5,089 nt of DNA from Thermoanaerobacteraceae bacterium (GTDB lineage Bacteria; Bacillota; Desulfotomaculia; Desulfotomaculales; Ammonificaceae): contig JASEJH010000141.1 in NCBI GenBank assembly GCA_030016455.1, forward strand, positions 1 to 5,089, in the 5' to 3' direction. The notes beneath the pieces were generated by a model that saw nothing but the letters and a program-made list of their open reading frames with translations, searched no databases and was not told the DNA's origin. Both the position numbers and the translations under genes were made by a program. Of this stretch, positions 4,974-5,089 are shown one piece after another. Every line of letters begins with the position of its first letter. Position 1 is the first letter of the stretch.

Positions 4974-5005
4974 TTGAGGTTCGGTGCAGACGAACGCAGC
5001 CGGTC

Positions 5006-5089
5006 TCACCCCGGCTCTCCTTGAAGCTCCTCCCGGGTCTCCGCAGCGCGGTAGAAGCTGAGCACGGTATCGCCGTACCGTTCGCGCCG
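5006..5089 (-). CDS. rsmD: 16S rRNA (guanine966-N2)-methyltransferase, C-terminal end (cut by window edge)
   Basis: The last 27 codons of a gene entering from the right edge. The visible sequence starts R-R-E-R-Y-G-D-T-V-L-S-F-Y-R and ends at TGA 5008-5006. The string Y-G-D-T-x-L-S-F-Y is the typical end of RsmD, which methylates G966 of 16S rRNA using S-adenosylmethionine during 30S assembly. A 13-residue tail (A-A-E-T-R-E-E-L-Q-G-E-P-G) extends past it. Its position directly upstream of coaD, the classical rsmD-coaD order, supports the call. The catalytic NPPY region lies outside the window. Confidence 0.85.
   Translation of the reverse strand, partial: RRERYGDTVLSFYRAAETREELQGEPG

Overview
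The window looks like a chromosomal segment of a moderately GC-rich Gram-positive anaerobe, most likely a thermophilic clostridial-type Firmicute of the Moorella/Ammonifex/Desulfotomaculum kind. This is inferred from three things: strong AGGAGG-type ribosome binding sites, frequent GTG/TTG starts, and the gene order rsmD - coaD - coiled-coil protein, together with a phasin-like gene next to an AarF/UbiB kinase. No rRNA, tRNA, CRISPR array or insertion sequence was seen.

Left block, minus strand, read from 1369 down to 1: a UbiA-superfamily membrane prenyltransferase with a DPPR-synthase-like first motif, then the remains of a 14-TM DHA2 drug exporter, then the first 25 codons of a TetR-family repressor that runs off the left edge. 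The exporter has kept only its first helix and its C-terminal helix. They are joined out of frame near 338-345, so the gene is an internal-deletion pseudogene. A 16-bp near-perfect dyad at 1401-1416, just upstream of the ubiA-like gene, is a good candidate operator for the TetR protein. The block looks like an efflux/envelope-modification cassette that has lost its pump.

Middle block, plus strand: after a mostly non-coding stretch (1370-1729, with one doubtful 29-codon frame) come a small phasin-like coiled-coil protein (1730-2026) and, 237 nt later, a full-length AarF/UbiB atypical kinase (2264-3943) with all its family motifs and two C-terminal membrane helices. The gap between them holds several mutually exclusive hairpins and a plausible extended -10 promoter. 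The pairing recalls the proteobacterial UbiB/UbiK accessory relationship; that link is inference.

Right block, minus strand, read from 5089 down to 3948: the last 27 codons of rsmD (16S rRNA m2G966 methyltransferase), complete coaD (phosphopantetheine adenylyltransferase, TTG start), and a 149-residue coiled-coil protein whose ribosome binding site lies inside the end of coaD. Such proteins are often labelled ATP synthase subunit B/H, but this one has no membrane anchor and resembles mycobacterial SepIVA, a septation factor also encoded near coaD. It converges on the kinase gene with only 4 nt between the two stop codons.

No clearly new multi-gene system is visible. The points most worth following up are the SepIVA-like protein, the phasin-like/UbiB pair, and the broken exporter with its probable surviving operator.
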